DNA of 8,660 bases, taken from assembly GCA_023473845.1 (NCBI GenBank), contig JAMCYA010000021.1:1-8660 (forward strand), in the 5' to 3' direction. Origin of the DNA: Patescibacteria group bacterium. GTDB taxonomy: Bacteria > Patescibacteriota > Doudnabacteria > UBA920. The notes beneath the pieces were generated by a model. That model was not told the DNA's origin, searched no databases, and saw only the letters and a program-made list of their open reading frames with translations. The translations under genes were made by a program, and so were the position numbers. This document shows, in pieces, positions 1 through 5,145 of this stretch; position 1 is the first letter of the stretch; each line of letters begins with the position of its first letter.

Positions 1-200
1 GCGTTTTTAAGCAATTCCTGGAAAGCGTAACCTACCTGGTAAGCCTCTTCTTCATCCCAGCCGTTTTGCTGGAGCAGGTTTTCCATTTTTTCTTGGTATT
101 CTGCAGTGGCTTCAATCGTACTGGGGATGTCGGTCCAAAAAATGGTTTGCGGCTCCTGTTCATATTGGTTGGGCACCTGCGGAAAATTTGGGTTGCTCAT
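1..200 (-). CDS. Probable RsbW-like GHKL ATP-binding protein (5' part only)
   Basis: The gene starts at the ATG at 200-198 and runs off the left edge, leaving 66 complete codons of its N-terminus. The visible protein has an acidic, proline-rich leader of about 20 residues, then IPSTIEA and a helix. The helix carries EEEAYQVGYAFQELLKNA, which resembles the N-box helix (E-x-x-x-N-A) of the HATPase fold in anti-sigma factor / serine kinase proteins such as RsbW and SpoIIAB. In that family the Glu and Asn act in ATP hydrolysis and Mg2+ binding. The later ATP-binding motifs (DxGxG and the lid) are outside the window, so the family call rests on one motif and the preceding helix pattern. The start lies 14 bases after the guaA stop with no clear Shine-Dalgarno, so it is probably co-transcribed with guaA. 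A histidine-kinase-like ATPase of another subfamily remains possible. Confidence 0.6.
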   Translation of the reverse strand, partial: MSNPNFPQVPNQYEQEPQTIFWTDIPSTIEATAEYQEKMENLLQQNGWDEEEAYQVGYAFQELLKN

Positions 201-214
201 ACAGTAGAATCAAT

Positions 215-1813
215 TTAGCCCCACTCGATAGTGACGGGGGGCTTGTCGGAAACGCGGTAGACTACGGCGCCGATTTCGCGGACTTCGTTGGTCAGTCGTC
301 TCGAAACGTGGTTTAAAAAGTCATAGGGCAATTCAGCGGCGCGCGCGGTAAAGCCGTTAACCGACCAGACTGCCCAGAGGGCCACTACGTAACCTTCGGC
401 CGCATCGTCGCCTTTGGTGCAGGTAGTCACCGAGTTGGTGACCACGGCCCCGGCCTGCCATACGGTTTCGTACAGGGCCCAGTTTCTGAGTTCCTCAATG
501 TAAATTTGGTCAGCCCGGCGGGCGGCTAAAAGTTTTTCCTTGGTGATTTCGCCTTCAATCCTGACAATTAAACCGGGTCCGGGAAAAGGGTGGCGGACCA
601 GCAGTTTTTCCGGCACGCCCACGGCCCGGCCAATATTGCGGCCCGTGTCTTTTACGCTGTCGGCCAGCGGTTCCAGTTCCGGCAGGGAAAAGCCCAGGTT
701 AACGTTATGGTGGATTTTTATTTGGGCCTTGCGCGCGCCGCTGTCGTAACCGCCGCCGGATTCGGAAATGTCGGTATAGAGCGTGCCCTGGGCAATGTAA
801 TCGGCGCCAAAGCTCTTGGCTTCCGTTTCCAAAATTTCTTTGTAAATGCCTCGCATGGCCAAGCGTTTGTCTTTCATGGCCAGTTTGCCAGCCAGGACGG
901 CAAGGAATTTTTCCGTGGCATCCACGATTTTTACTTTGAGCCAGTCCGCAGAACCGAAGTATTCGCGCACGAAGGCTTCGTCATCTGGCCGGTCAATGCC
1001 TTTGATGTAAACTCCGAGGAGTTGGGTGTTGTTCGCGCCGGCGGCTTTGAGCAAATAGGCCACAGTGGATGAATCCGTGCCTCCGGAAAGTGCCAGCAGG
1101 ACTTTTTTGCCCGCAATCTGTTTTTTCAGCTCTTCTACTTTACGCGCGGCCATTTCTTGGGCCGGGAAGCGGTCCTTGGCTGCACAGATTTTAAATACAA
1201 AATTTTCCAAAAGCTTTTCGCCGTGTTCGGTTTCCGTGACCTCGGGATGAAACTGCACGCCATAGAGGTGCTGATATTGGCCGGCGGCTGCGGGAGCATT
1301 TTCAGTCGTACCCAGGATGGTGAGTTTCGAATCCGGCTCAATTCTGTCGCCGTGGCTTTCCAGTACCCGGGAAGTTTTTGGCCAGTCAGCAAACAGGGGA
1401 GAATTATCTGTGAGAGACAGGTCGTGCGAACCGAATTCCCGTTTGTCCGCTGCGATTACGGGTATGCCGACGTGAAAAGCCCAGGTCTGGAAACCCAGGC
1501 AAATACCAAGAGTTGGGATGCCTAAATCAAAAATAGTTCGGTCAAAGGGCGGGGGTTCCGCGTGGGCGGATGCCGGTCCGCCGGACAAGATGATGCCCGT
1601 GGGCTGGATTGTTTGCACATCCGCAGCGCTTATGGTTGCCGGGTCAGCCACCAGACAGTACACGCCCAAAGCATCCAGTTTCTGTTTGATGAGGTGGTCA
1701 AACTGGCTGCCCATGGAAAACAGCAAAAAGATTTCGCTGGTTTTCCGGATGGTCTTTTCCTCTGCTATTTCCGCCAGGGCTTCTGGCGACGCGTGTTTAA
1801 AGGTTTGCAGCAT
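215..1813 (-). CDS. guaA: GMP synthase (glutamine-hydrolysing), divergent
   Basis: Converts XMP, ATP and glutamine to GMP, the last step of guanine nucleotide synthesis, in the cytoplasm. The 532-residue protein has the full GuaA layout. A class I glutamine amidotransferase domain (about 27-212) carries nucleophile Cys105 in GICLGFQ, SHGD at 153-156, and His189/Glu191 in VQFHPEV. An ATP pyrophosphatase domain has the PP-loop SGGTDSS at 243-249. The C-terminal dimerisation/XMP-binding domain has RHPFPGPGL and ends KPPVTIEWG. Length is near the usual 510-525 plus about 25 extra N-terminal residues before the domain start. No internal Met or other start fits better, so the ATG at 1813-1811 is kept although its Shine-Dalgarno is poor. 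Several positions differ from typical GuaA: SMGSQ for DFGSQ, SGGTDSS for SGGVDSS, a changed segment after the PP-loop, no GD-x-RTY motif near 467-475, and a final Gly in place of Glu. GMP synthase is by far the best call; a shifted specificity cannot be excluded. Confidence 0.93.
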   Translation of the reverse strand: MLQTFKHASPEALAEIAEEKTIRKTSEIFLLFSMGSQFDHLIKQKLDALGVYCLVADPATISAADVQTIQPTGIILSGGPASAHAEPPPFDRTIFDLGIPTLGICLGFQTWAFHVGIPVIAADKREFGSHDLSLTDNSPLFADWPKTSRVLESHGDRIEPDSKLTILGTTENAPAAAGQYQHLYGVQFHPEVTETEHGEKLLENFVFKICAAKDRFPAQEMAARKVEELKKQIAGKKVLLALSGGTDSSTVAYLLKAAGANNTQLLGVYIKGIDRPDDEAFVREYFGSADWLKVKIVDATEKFLAVLAGKLAMKDKRLAMRGIYKEILETEAKSFGADYIAQGTLYTDISESGGGYDSGARKAQIKIHHNVNLGFSLPELEPLADSVKDTGRNIGRAVGVPEKLLVRHPFPGPGLIVRIEGEITKEKLLAARRADQIYIEELRNWALYETVWQAGAVVTNSVTTCTKGDDAAEGYVVALWAVWSVNGFTARAAELPYDFLNHVSRRLTNEVREIGAVVYRVSDKPPVTIEWG

Positions 1814-1836
1814 TTTTTGGGCTGAATAATGTTTTG

Positions 1837-1865
1837 ATTATAACAAAAAACCCTAAAAACAAAAA
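1837..1865 (-). promoter_or_regulatory. Putative guaA promoter, extended -10
   Basis: On the minus strand, TGTTATAAT (plus coordinates 1845-1837) is a perfect -10 box with the extended TGn motif. The -35 position 17 bases upstream (1865-1860) reads TTTTTG and is poor, as is common for extended -10 promoters. The expected start point near 1830 would leave a leader of about 16 bases before the guaA ATG, in keeping with the lack of a strong Shine-Dalgarno. The weak -35 lies within the T-tract of the upstream terminator. Confidence 0.6.
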
Positions 1866-1882
1866 ACCGCCCAAACGGACGG
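1855..1882 (-). terminator. Rho-independent terminator after tRNA-Ala
   Basis: Read on the minus strand, CCGTCC-GTTT-GGGCGG (1882-1867) forms a 6-bp GC-rich stem with one G-U pair and a 4-base loop, followed directly by TTTTTTGTTTTT (1866-1855). It begins 12 bases after the tRNA-Ala CCA end, so it should end the tRNA-Ile / membrane protein / tRNA-Ala transcript before guaA. Confidence 0.85.
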
Positions 1883-1894
1883 AAAGTTGTTAAA

Positions 1895-1970
1895 TGGTGG
1901 ACCGTACCGGACTTGAACCGGTCACCTCCACATTGCAAATGTGGCGCTCTACCAGATGAGCTAACGGCCC
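1895..1970 (-). tRNA. tRNA-Ala (UGC)
   Basis: The 76-base gene folds into a complete cloverleaf: acceptor GGGCCGT/ACGGTCC, D-stem GCTC/GAGC, anticodon stem CCACA/TGTGG with loop TTTGCAA (anticodon UGC), and T-stem ACCGG/CCGGT with loop TTCAAGT. The acceptor contains a G3-U70 wobble pair, the main identity element for alanyl-tRNA synthetase, and position 73 is A. The 3' CCA is encoded. It lies 13 bases after the stop codon of the small membrane protein gene and just before a terminator, so it is probably cut from a longer transcript. Confidence 0.97.
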
Positions 1971-1983
1971 AAGTAAACCGGGA

Positions 1984-2208
1984 TTAGACAACTGAACCCG
2001 GAAGCATGTTAAACAGCCAGAAGACTGCCAAAACGCAGAGGCCCAGGCCCACCAGTTTCCACCAGGTGTAAGTCCCGGCGCCGATGCCCGTGCCCAGATA
2101 TTTTTCGGCAAAATCAATTTTGCCGGAAAATTGGTCGGTAATGGCAACCGAATATTTCATCATCAGGACGCCAATCGCCAATACAATGGGAGCGAAAATA
2201 AAGCGCAT
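1984..2208 (-). CDS. Small two-helix membrane protein between two tRNA genes
   Basis: Encodes 74 residues beginning MRFIFAPIVLAIGVLMMKYS. The first hydrophobic helix covers about residues 3-19. A polar stretch (about 20-48) contains DQFSGKIDFAEKYLGTG and GTYTWWK, and a second helix spans about 50-68 (LVGLGLCVLAVFWLFNML). The pattern suggests a helical hairpin in the membrane. I recall similar two-helix proteins with a GT-x-x-x-(Y/W)-K motif in CPR genomes, but I cannot name a function. An upstream in-frame start at 2334 would run the gene into tRNA-Ile, so the ATG at 2208-2206 is preferred; it has only a weak TAGG ahead of it. The gene is flanked by tRNA-Ile (87 bases upstream) and tRNA-Ala (13 bases downstream) on the same strand with no terminator between, so the mRNA is probably released by tRNA processing. 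A real gene is likely because of the clear membrane pattern and the close fit between the tRNAs. Confidence 0.75.
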   Translation of the reverse strand: MRFIFAPIVLAIGVLMMKYSVAITDQFSGKIDFAEKYLGTGIGAGTYTWWKLVGLGLCVLAVFWLFNMLPGSVV

Positions 2209-2260
2209 AATTTTAAAACCTAAACTCGAAGACCCAAAGGTGGAAGTGGAGGCAGGCCTG

Positions 2261-2278
2261 AATTTAGGTAGGTAAATT
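2261..2278. repeat. Short perfect inverted repeat
   Basis: AATTTA-GGTAGG-TAAATT has 6-base arms around a 6-base spacer, in the leader between tRNA-Ile and the small membrane protein gene. The arms are AT-only and no T-tract follows on either strand, so it is not a terminator. It could be a weak hairpin, a protein site or chance. Confidence 0.3.
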
Positions 2279-2295
2279 TGGTATTTAATGCTTAC

Positions 2296-2372
2296 TGGTG
2301 GGCGATTCAGGAATCGAACCTGAGACCTCGTCATTATCAGTGACGCGCTCTAACCATCTGAGCTAATCGCCC
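2296..2372 (-). tRNA. tRNA-Ile (GAU)
   Basis: The 77-base gene forms a complete cloverleaf: acceptor GGGCGAT/ATCGCCC, D-stem GCTC/GAGC, anticodon stem CGTCA/TGACG with loop CTGATAA (anticodon GAU), and T-stem TCAGG/CCTGA with loop TTCGATT. Position 73 is A and CCA is encoded. It is first in a unit that continues into the small membrane protein gene and tRNA-Ala. A good promoter ends 21 bases upstream of its 5' end. Confidence 0.97.
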
Positions 2373-2393
2373 TAAAACCATTCTGGTAGACGT

Positions 2394-2422
2394 ATTTTAG
2401 CAAACTGGCGCCATTTTGACAA
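2394..2422 (-). promoter_or_regulatory. Putative promoter of the tRNA-Ile unit
   Basis: On the minus strand, TTGTCA (2422-2417) and TAAAAT (2399-2394) are separated by exactly 17 bases. Five of six bases match consensus in each box. The expected start near 2387 would give a short 5' leader of about 15 bases for RNase P to remove from tRNA-Ile. The -35 box overlaps the -35 box of the plus-strand pil promoter. Confidence 0.7.
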
Positions 2423-2444
2423 CTGCCCGTTATTATATTATTAT
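2416..2444 (+). promoter_or_regulatory. Putative pil operon promoter
   Basis: TTGACA (2416-2421, perfect consensus) and TATTAT (2439-2444, five of six) are separated by exactly 17 bases. The expected start near 2451 gives a leader of about 48 bases before the pilM ATG at 2499. The leader is A-rich, with no obvious hairpin and no Shine-Dalgarno. The -10 lies in a repetitive AT run, so a second register is possible. Confidence 0.75.
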
Positions 2445-2498
2445 AAAAAGGCAAAGTGGCTTAACTTGAAACAAAAATAACTCAATTTATAAACTGGC

Positions 2499-3524
2499 AT
2501 GTTTCTTTCCGGACTATTTTCCAACAAAAGCGCCATTTTGGGTATTGATATAGGCACGGCTAACATAAAAATTGCCGAGGTTTCGCATAAAGGCAAGGCG
2601 GTTTTAGACACCTATGGGATTGTGAATATCGCCTACCAGTTGGGCGGCAAGGCGGATGATTTGGCGGTACAGGAAATGGCCCGGGTGCTGAAAACTTTGC
2701 TGAATAAAGCGCATGTTACCACTAAGCGCTGCGTGATTAGTTTTCCCAACAGCTCCGTGTTCACTTCCGTGATTGAGCTGCCGAAAATGACCAGCGAGGA
2801 ACTGGCCGGGGCTGTGGAGTTTGAAGCCAAGAAGTATGTCCCGCTTGCCCTTACCGATGTGGATCTTTCCTGGGAAGCGATTGCGGGCAGCAACCCGGCA
2901 GCCATTAGCACGAAAATCTTATTGACCGCTGTGCCCAAACAGGTGACGCGCAACTATATGCGCGTGCTGGAACTGGCCGGCCTGGAGCCTCTGGTCGGCG
3001 AAATTGAAGCCTTGGCCTTAATCCGCTCTTTAATCGGCGACCAGCCCGCTAATTGTGTTATAATTGATATTGGAGCCAGAAGCACGGGGCTTAACATTAC
3101 CGAAAACGGCTTTCTTCGTCTGAGCCGCAACCTGAATGTGGGCGGCGACACCATTACCACCAAGATTGCCGAAAGCTTAAGGGTCAGCCGGCTTAGGGCT
3201 GAACAGTTTAAAAAGGATTTCGGGGTTTCGAGCACGACTTTTATTCCCGATACAATCAAGCCCGTGCTGAACATCATTAAAACCGAGGCCCGGCAGCTGC
3301 TGACCATTGCCAAAACTCAGAACATGCGCATGGAAAAGCTGCTTTTAGTGGGCGGCGGCGCCAACTTACCGGGCATTGAAAGCTACTTTGAAGACTTGGG
3401 CCTGGCAGTGGAGCTGGGCAACCCGTTGAAAATGGTGGAGTACAATAAAGAGCTGGAACCGGTGTTAAGACGCTATTCGCTCAGTTTGTCCATTGCCATT
3501 GGTTTGGCTTTGCGCAAATCTTGA
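2499..3524 (+). CDS. pilM: Type IV pilus assembly protein PilM (actin-like ATPase)
   Basis: PilM is a cytoplasmic FtsA/actin-like protein that binds the N-terminal tail of PilN and links the pilus motors to the membrane collar. The 341 residues show the ASKHA signatures in order: phosphate-1 loop LGIDIGTANIKI (14-25), phosphate-2 loop IIDIGARSTGLNI (188-200), and adenosine loop LLLVGGGANLPGI (281-293). The end, SIAIGLALR, is typical of PilM. Motifs EFEAKKYVP (107-115) and AVPKQV (144-149) also fit the family, and length is normal. This is the first gene of the operon, with ATG at 2499-2501 and no clear Shine-Dalgarno. It ends on TGA, unlike the other complete genes here, which end on TAA or TAG. 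PilM in the lead, followed by pilN and pilO, is the usual order in T4P alignment operons. Confidence 0.95.
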   Translation: MFLSGLFSNKSAILGIDIGTANIKIAEVSHKGKAVLDTYGIVNIAYQLGGKADDLAVQEMARVLKTLLNKAHVTTKRCVISFPNSSVFTSVIELPKMTSEELAGAVEFEAKKYVPLALTDVDLSWEAIAGSNPAAISTKILLTAVPKQVTRNYMRVLELAGLEPLVGEIEALALIRSLIGDQPANCVIIDIGARSTGLNITENGFLRLSRNLNVGGDTITTKIAESLRVSRLRAEQFKKDFGVSSTTFIPDTIKPVLNIIKTEARQLLTIAKTQNMRMEKLLLVGGGANLPGIESYFEDLGLAVELGNPLKMVEYNKELEPVLRRYSLSLSIAIGLALRKS

Positions 3525-3532
3525 TTTATAAT
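3504..3532 (+). promoter_or_regulatory. Possible internal promoter ahead of pilN
   Basis: A perfect TATAAT (3527-3532) lies 17 bases after TTGGCT (3504-3509, four of six matches), across the pilM stop codon and 34 bases before the pilN start. The -10 falls in one of the few AT-rich spots inside the operon. It may support expression of pilN and later genes independently of pilM. Confidence 0.4.
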
Positions 3533-3545
3533 ATATAGGTAATAG

Positions 3546-3561
3546 CCCTAACTTTAGGGGA
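3546..3561 (+). promoter_or_regulatory. pilN ribosome binding site partly inside a small hairpin
   Basis: AGGGGA (3556-3561) precedes the pilN GTG at 3567 by 5 bases. CCCTA (3546-3550) can pair with TAGGG (3555-3559) around an ACTT loop, covering most of the ribosome binding site. A weak hairpin of this kind could lower initiation. This pairing is seen by eye only. Confidence 0.4.
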
Positions 3562-3566
3562 CGCCT

Positions 3567-4133
3567 GTGGCCGAAATAAATTTACTCAAACAAAAATCTT
3601 CCGGACAAAATTTTGCAGCCAGCCTGCCGTCCTTTTTGGCGAAATTTTTAATTGTAGTGGCGCTGGGCGTACTGGCCTATTATGGCTGGCTGTTTTTTGC
3701 GCAAAAGAAAGCGGCCACCCAAGTGGCCCAGCTGCAAACCGATATTGCCAGCGCTAAAAAAGATGCGCTGGGCCGGCCCGAACGTTTTGAGCTTTTAACC
3801 CGTCAGGGCCAATTGAAAGAACTGGGCGCCCTTTCGGGCAATTATGAGTATTTTACCCAGCTGTTTAAGCCTTTGGCTGATAACACCTTGAAGCGTGCAC
3901 AGTACACCGGCATTAAGGCCGACAGCGACGGCAATATTGTCTTGTCAGCTGTGGTGCCGAGCCTGGAAGATTTGGACAAATATTTTCAGTTGTTTAACAC
4001 TTCGGATTTTAGCACCAATTTCAGCAACGTACAGGTTGGCGGTTTTTACAAAGTGAAGGACAAAACCGGCGAGCATTACACTTTTGATATTAAAATGCAG
4101 TTTGATCCGGGACTAATTAAAGCCAAACCATAG
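3567..4133 (+). CDS. pilN: Type IV pilus inner-membrane protein PilN
   Basis: PilN is a bitopic membrane protein whose short cytoplasmic tail docks into PilM, while its outer domain pairs with PilO. The 188-residue product starts MAEINLLKQK, the conserved INLL tail recognised by PilM. One membrane helix (about 23-45) and a short coiled-coil region (about 48-66) follow. The mixed alpha/beta C-terminal domain (about 75-180) ends with a YTFDIKMQFDP strand like other PilN proteins. The start is GTG, chosen because the INLL tail must be at the extreme N-terminus and AGGGGA sits 5 bases upstream. It lies 42 bases after pilM, in a spacer with a possible internal promoter. The stop is 3 bases before pilO. 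Confidence 0.88.
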   Translation: MAEINLLKQKSSGQNFAASLPSFLAKFLIVVALGVLAYYGWLFFAQKKAATQVAQLQTDIASAKKDALGRPERFELLTRQGQLKELGALSGNYEYFTQLFKPLADNTLKRAQYTGIKADSDGNIVLSAVVPSLEDLDKYFQLFNTSDFSTNFSNVQVGGFYKVKDKTGEHYTFDIKMQFDPGLIKAKP

Positions 4134-4136
4134 GCC

Positions 4137-4775
4137 ATGGAAATTAATTTGACCCCCAAAAAAGGCATCAACCTCAACCCCGCCTCGTACCGTTCGGAGC
4201 ACAAGGCCCAGAGTTTGAATTTTTCTTTGACCGAAGTGGTTTTACTGCTTATTATGATCGGCCTGTTTTACTGGTATATGGTTATGCCCAAGCAGGCCAG
4301 CCTGAAAGCCGCACAAGCTCAGATAACCCAGCTTACAACTGACAAAAGCAATATTCAGGGACAGATTGACAGCCTGAATTCTTCCATTAAAACCCTCTCC
4401 AGCAGCAAGAGCAGTATTGCGGATATGGACGAGGCTTTGCCGCTCGACAGCCGTACCACCAAACTACAGCTTTTAGTCGAATCCTTGGCCAGCCAGGCGG
4501 GCGTGTCGCTGGAGTCGGTTAGCTTTGATTCAGACAGCAAAACAGTGTACGCCAGCAGCAAGGAAGCCGCTGCCAACCCCTTCAGCCAGCCGCGCAAGCT
4601 TAAGGTAATTGGCGGTTCGGTGGCTGTGCTGGGCAGCTTTGACCAGGTCCAGGCTTTTTTGGGCAAAGTTGAAAAGAGCGCCCGGGTTTTAAATATCCAG
4701 ACTATGAACTTAAATGTCCAGGATGCGGGGGTAATGAGTTTGAGGCTGGATTTGGAGGCCTACTCCTATGAGTAA
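4137..4775 (+). CDS. pilO: Type IV pilus inner-membrane protein PilO
   Basis: PilO is the membrane partner of PilN in the alignment complex. The 212-residue protein has a cytoplasmic tail of about 30 residues and a membrane helix (about 31-50, TEVVLLLIMIGLFYWYMVMP). A Gln/Ser-rich coiled coil (about 54-93) follows. The C-terminal ferredoxin-like domain (about 105-212) includes LQLLVESLASQAGV and a GSFDQVQAFLGKVEKSARV segment like the PilO domain. The stretch YASSKEAAANPFSQPRKL looks like a flexible insertion. The tail is odd: MEINLTPKKGINLNP holds two INL motifs like the PilM-binding tail of PilN. The gene starts 3 bases after pilN and overlaps the next gene by 8 bases, so translation is probably coupled. 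With these positions reversed it could be called a second PilN, but the domain order fits PilO better. Confidence 0.85.
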   Translation: MEINLTPKKGINLNPASYRSEHKAQSLNFSLTEVVLLLIMIGLFYWYMVMPKQASLKAAQAQITQLTTDKSNIQGQIDSLNSSIKTLSSSKSSIADMDEALPLDSRTTKLQLLVESLASQAGVSLESVSFDSDSKTVYASSKEAAANPFSQPRKLKVIGGSVAVLGSFDQVQAFLGKVEKSARVLNIQTMNLNVQDAGVMSLRLDLEAYSYE

Positions 4776-5118
4776 AAAGAATCTTTTTCAAATTGTAGTA
4801 GCTGTGGCCTGTTTTGTCGGGGCTTTTATCGTCCTGTACAACAACGGCGTGTTCGGGAGCGAAGCCGTGCCCCAGGTGTCCTTTATCAAGCCGGGCAGTA
4901 CCCCGGCGAAAGGCTCGGCGGGTGTTTTTGGCTCTGACCAGGTTTTGCCATACGGTAAATTGCAGGCCAGCGACTTTGACCGGGCATTCGGCAGCCGCAA
5001 GACTGGCATGTACAAAATTCAGTATCCCAAGCTGGACCCAAACAACGACGTCAGCGTGCCGGTGCAGGATCTATTTGTTTCCGGTTCTTCCACCCTGTCC
5101 GGCATCCCGCAGCAATAA
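4768..5118 (+). CDS. Small bitopic membrane protein in the pilP position
   Basis: Encodes 116 residues: a short basic start (MSKKN), one membrane helix (about 6-24), then about 90 residues predicted outside the membrane by the positive-inside rule. The outer part is rich in Gly, Ser and Pro. It holds VFGS twice (28-31 and 53-56) and a segment VLPYGKLQASDFDRAF (59-74), then a strand-like MYKIQYPKLD. I do not recognise a named family. There is no lipobox cysteine as in PilP, so it is not a standard PilP, though it has the same place after pilO and may do a similar job beside PilN and PilO. ATGAGTAA joins its start to the pilO stop, which argues for co-translation and for this start. Confidence 0.75.
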   Translation: MSKKNLFQIVVAVACFVGAFIVLYNNGVFGSEAVPQVSFIKPGSTPAKGSAGVFGSDQVLPYGKLQASDFDRAFGSRKTGMYKIQYPKLDPNNDVSVPVQDLFVSGSSTLSGIPQQ

Positions 5119-5133
5119 CAACCCAATAATTTC

Positions 5134-5139
5134 GGAGGT
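5134..5139 (+). promoter_or_regulatory. Strong pilB ribosome binding site
   Basis: GGAGGT lies 6 bases before the pilB ATG at 5146. It is the only near-perfect Shine-Dalgarno in the window and fixes the pilB start. Neighbouring genes have weak sites or none, so pilB may be translated at a higher rate from the shared mRNA. Confidence 0.8.
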
Positions 5140-5145
5140 AAGTGC

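Noticed and set aside
590..1072. 160-codon plus-strand open frame opposite guaA
   Set aside because: Lies wholly antisense to a gene with full GMP synthase motifs and shows no recognisable domain.
1890..2147. 85-codon minus-strand frame through tRNA-Ala
   Set aside because: Runs through the whole tRNA gene and overlaps the better-supported membrane protein in another frame.
1984..2334. Longer start (116 residues) for the small membrane protein
   Set aside because: The extra part would be translated from tRNA-Ile, and its residues look like tRNA sequence in frame. The ATG at 2208 gives a clean membrane protein.
3522..3524. Possible recoding of TGA (as in Gracilibacteria and Absconditabacteria)
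   Set aside because: TGA falls exactly after the typical PilM C-terminus, and no gene has an in-frame TGA, so the standard code fits.
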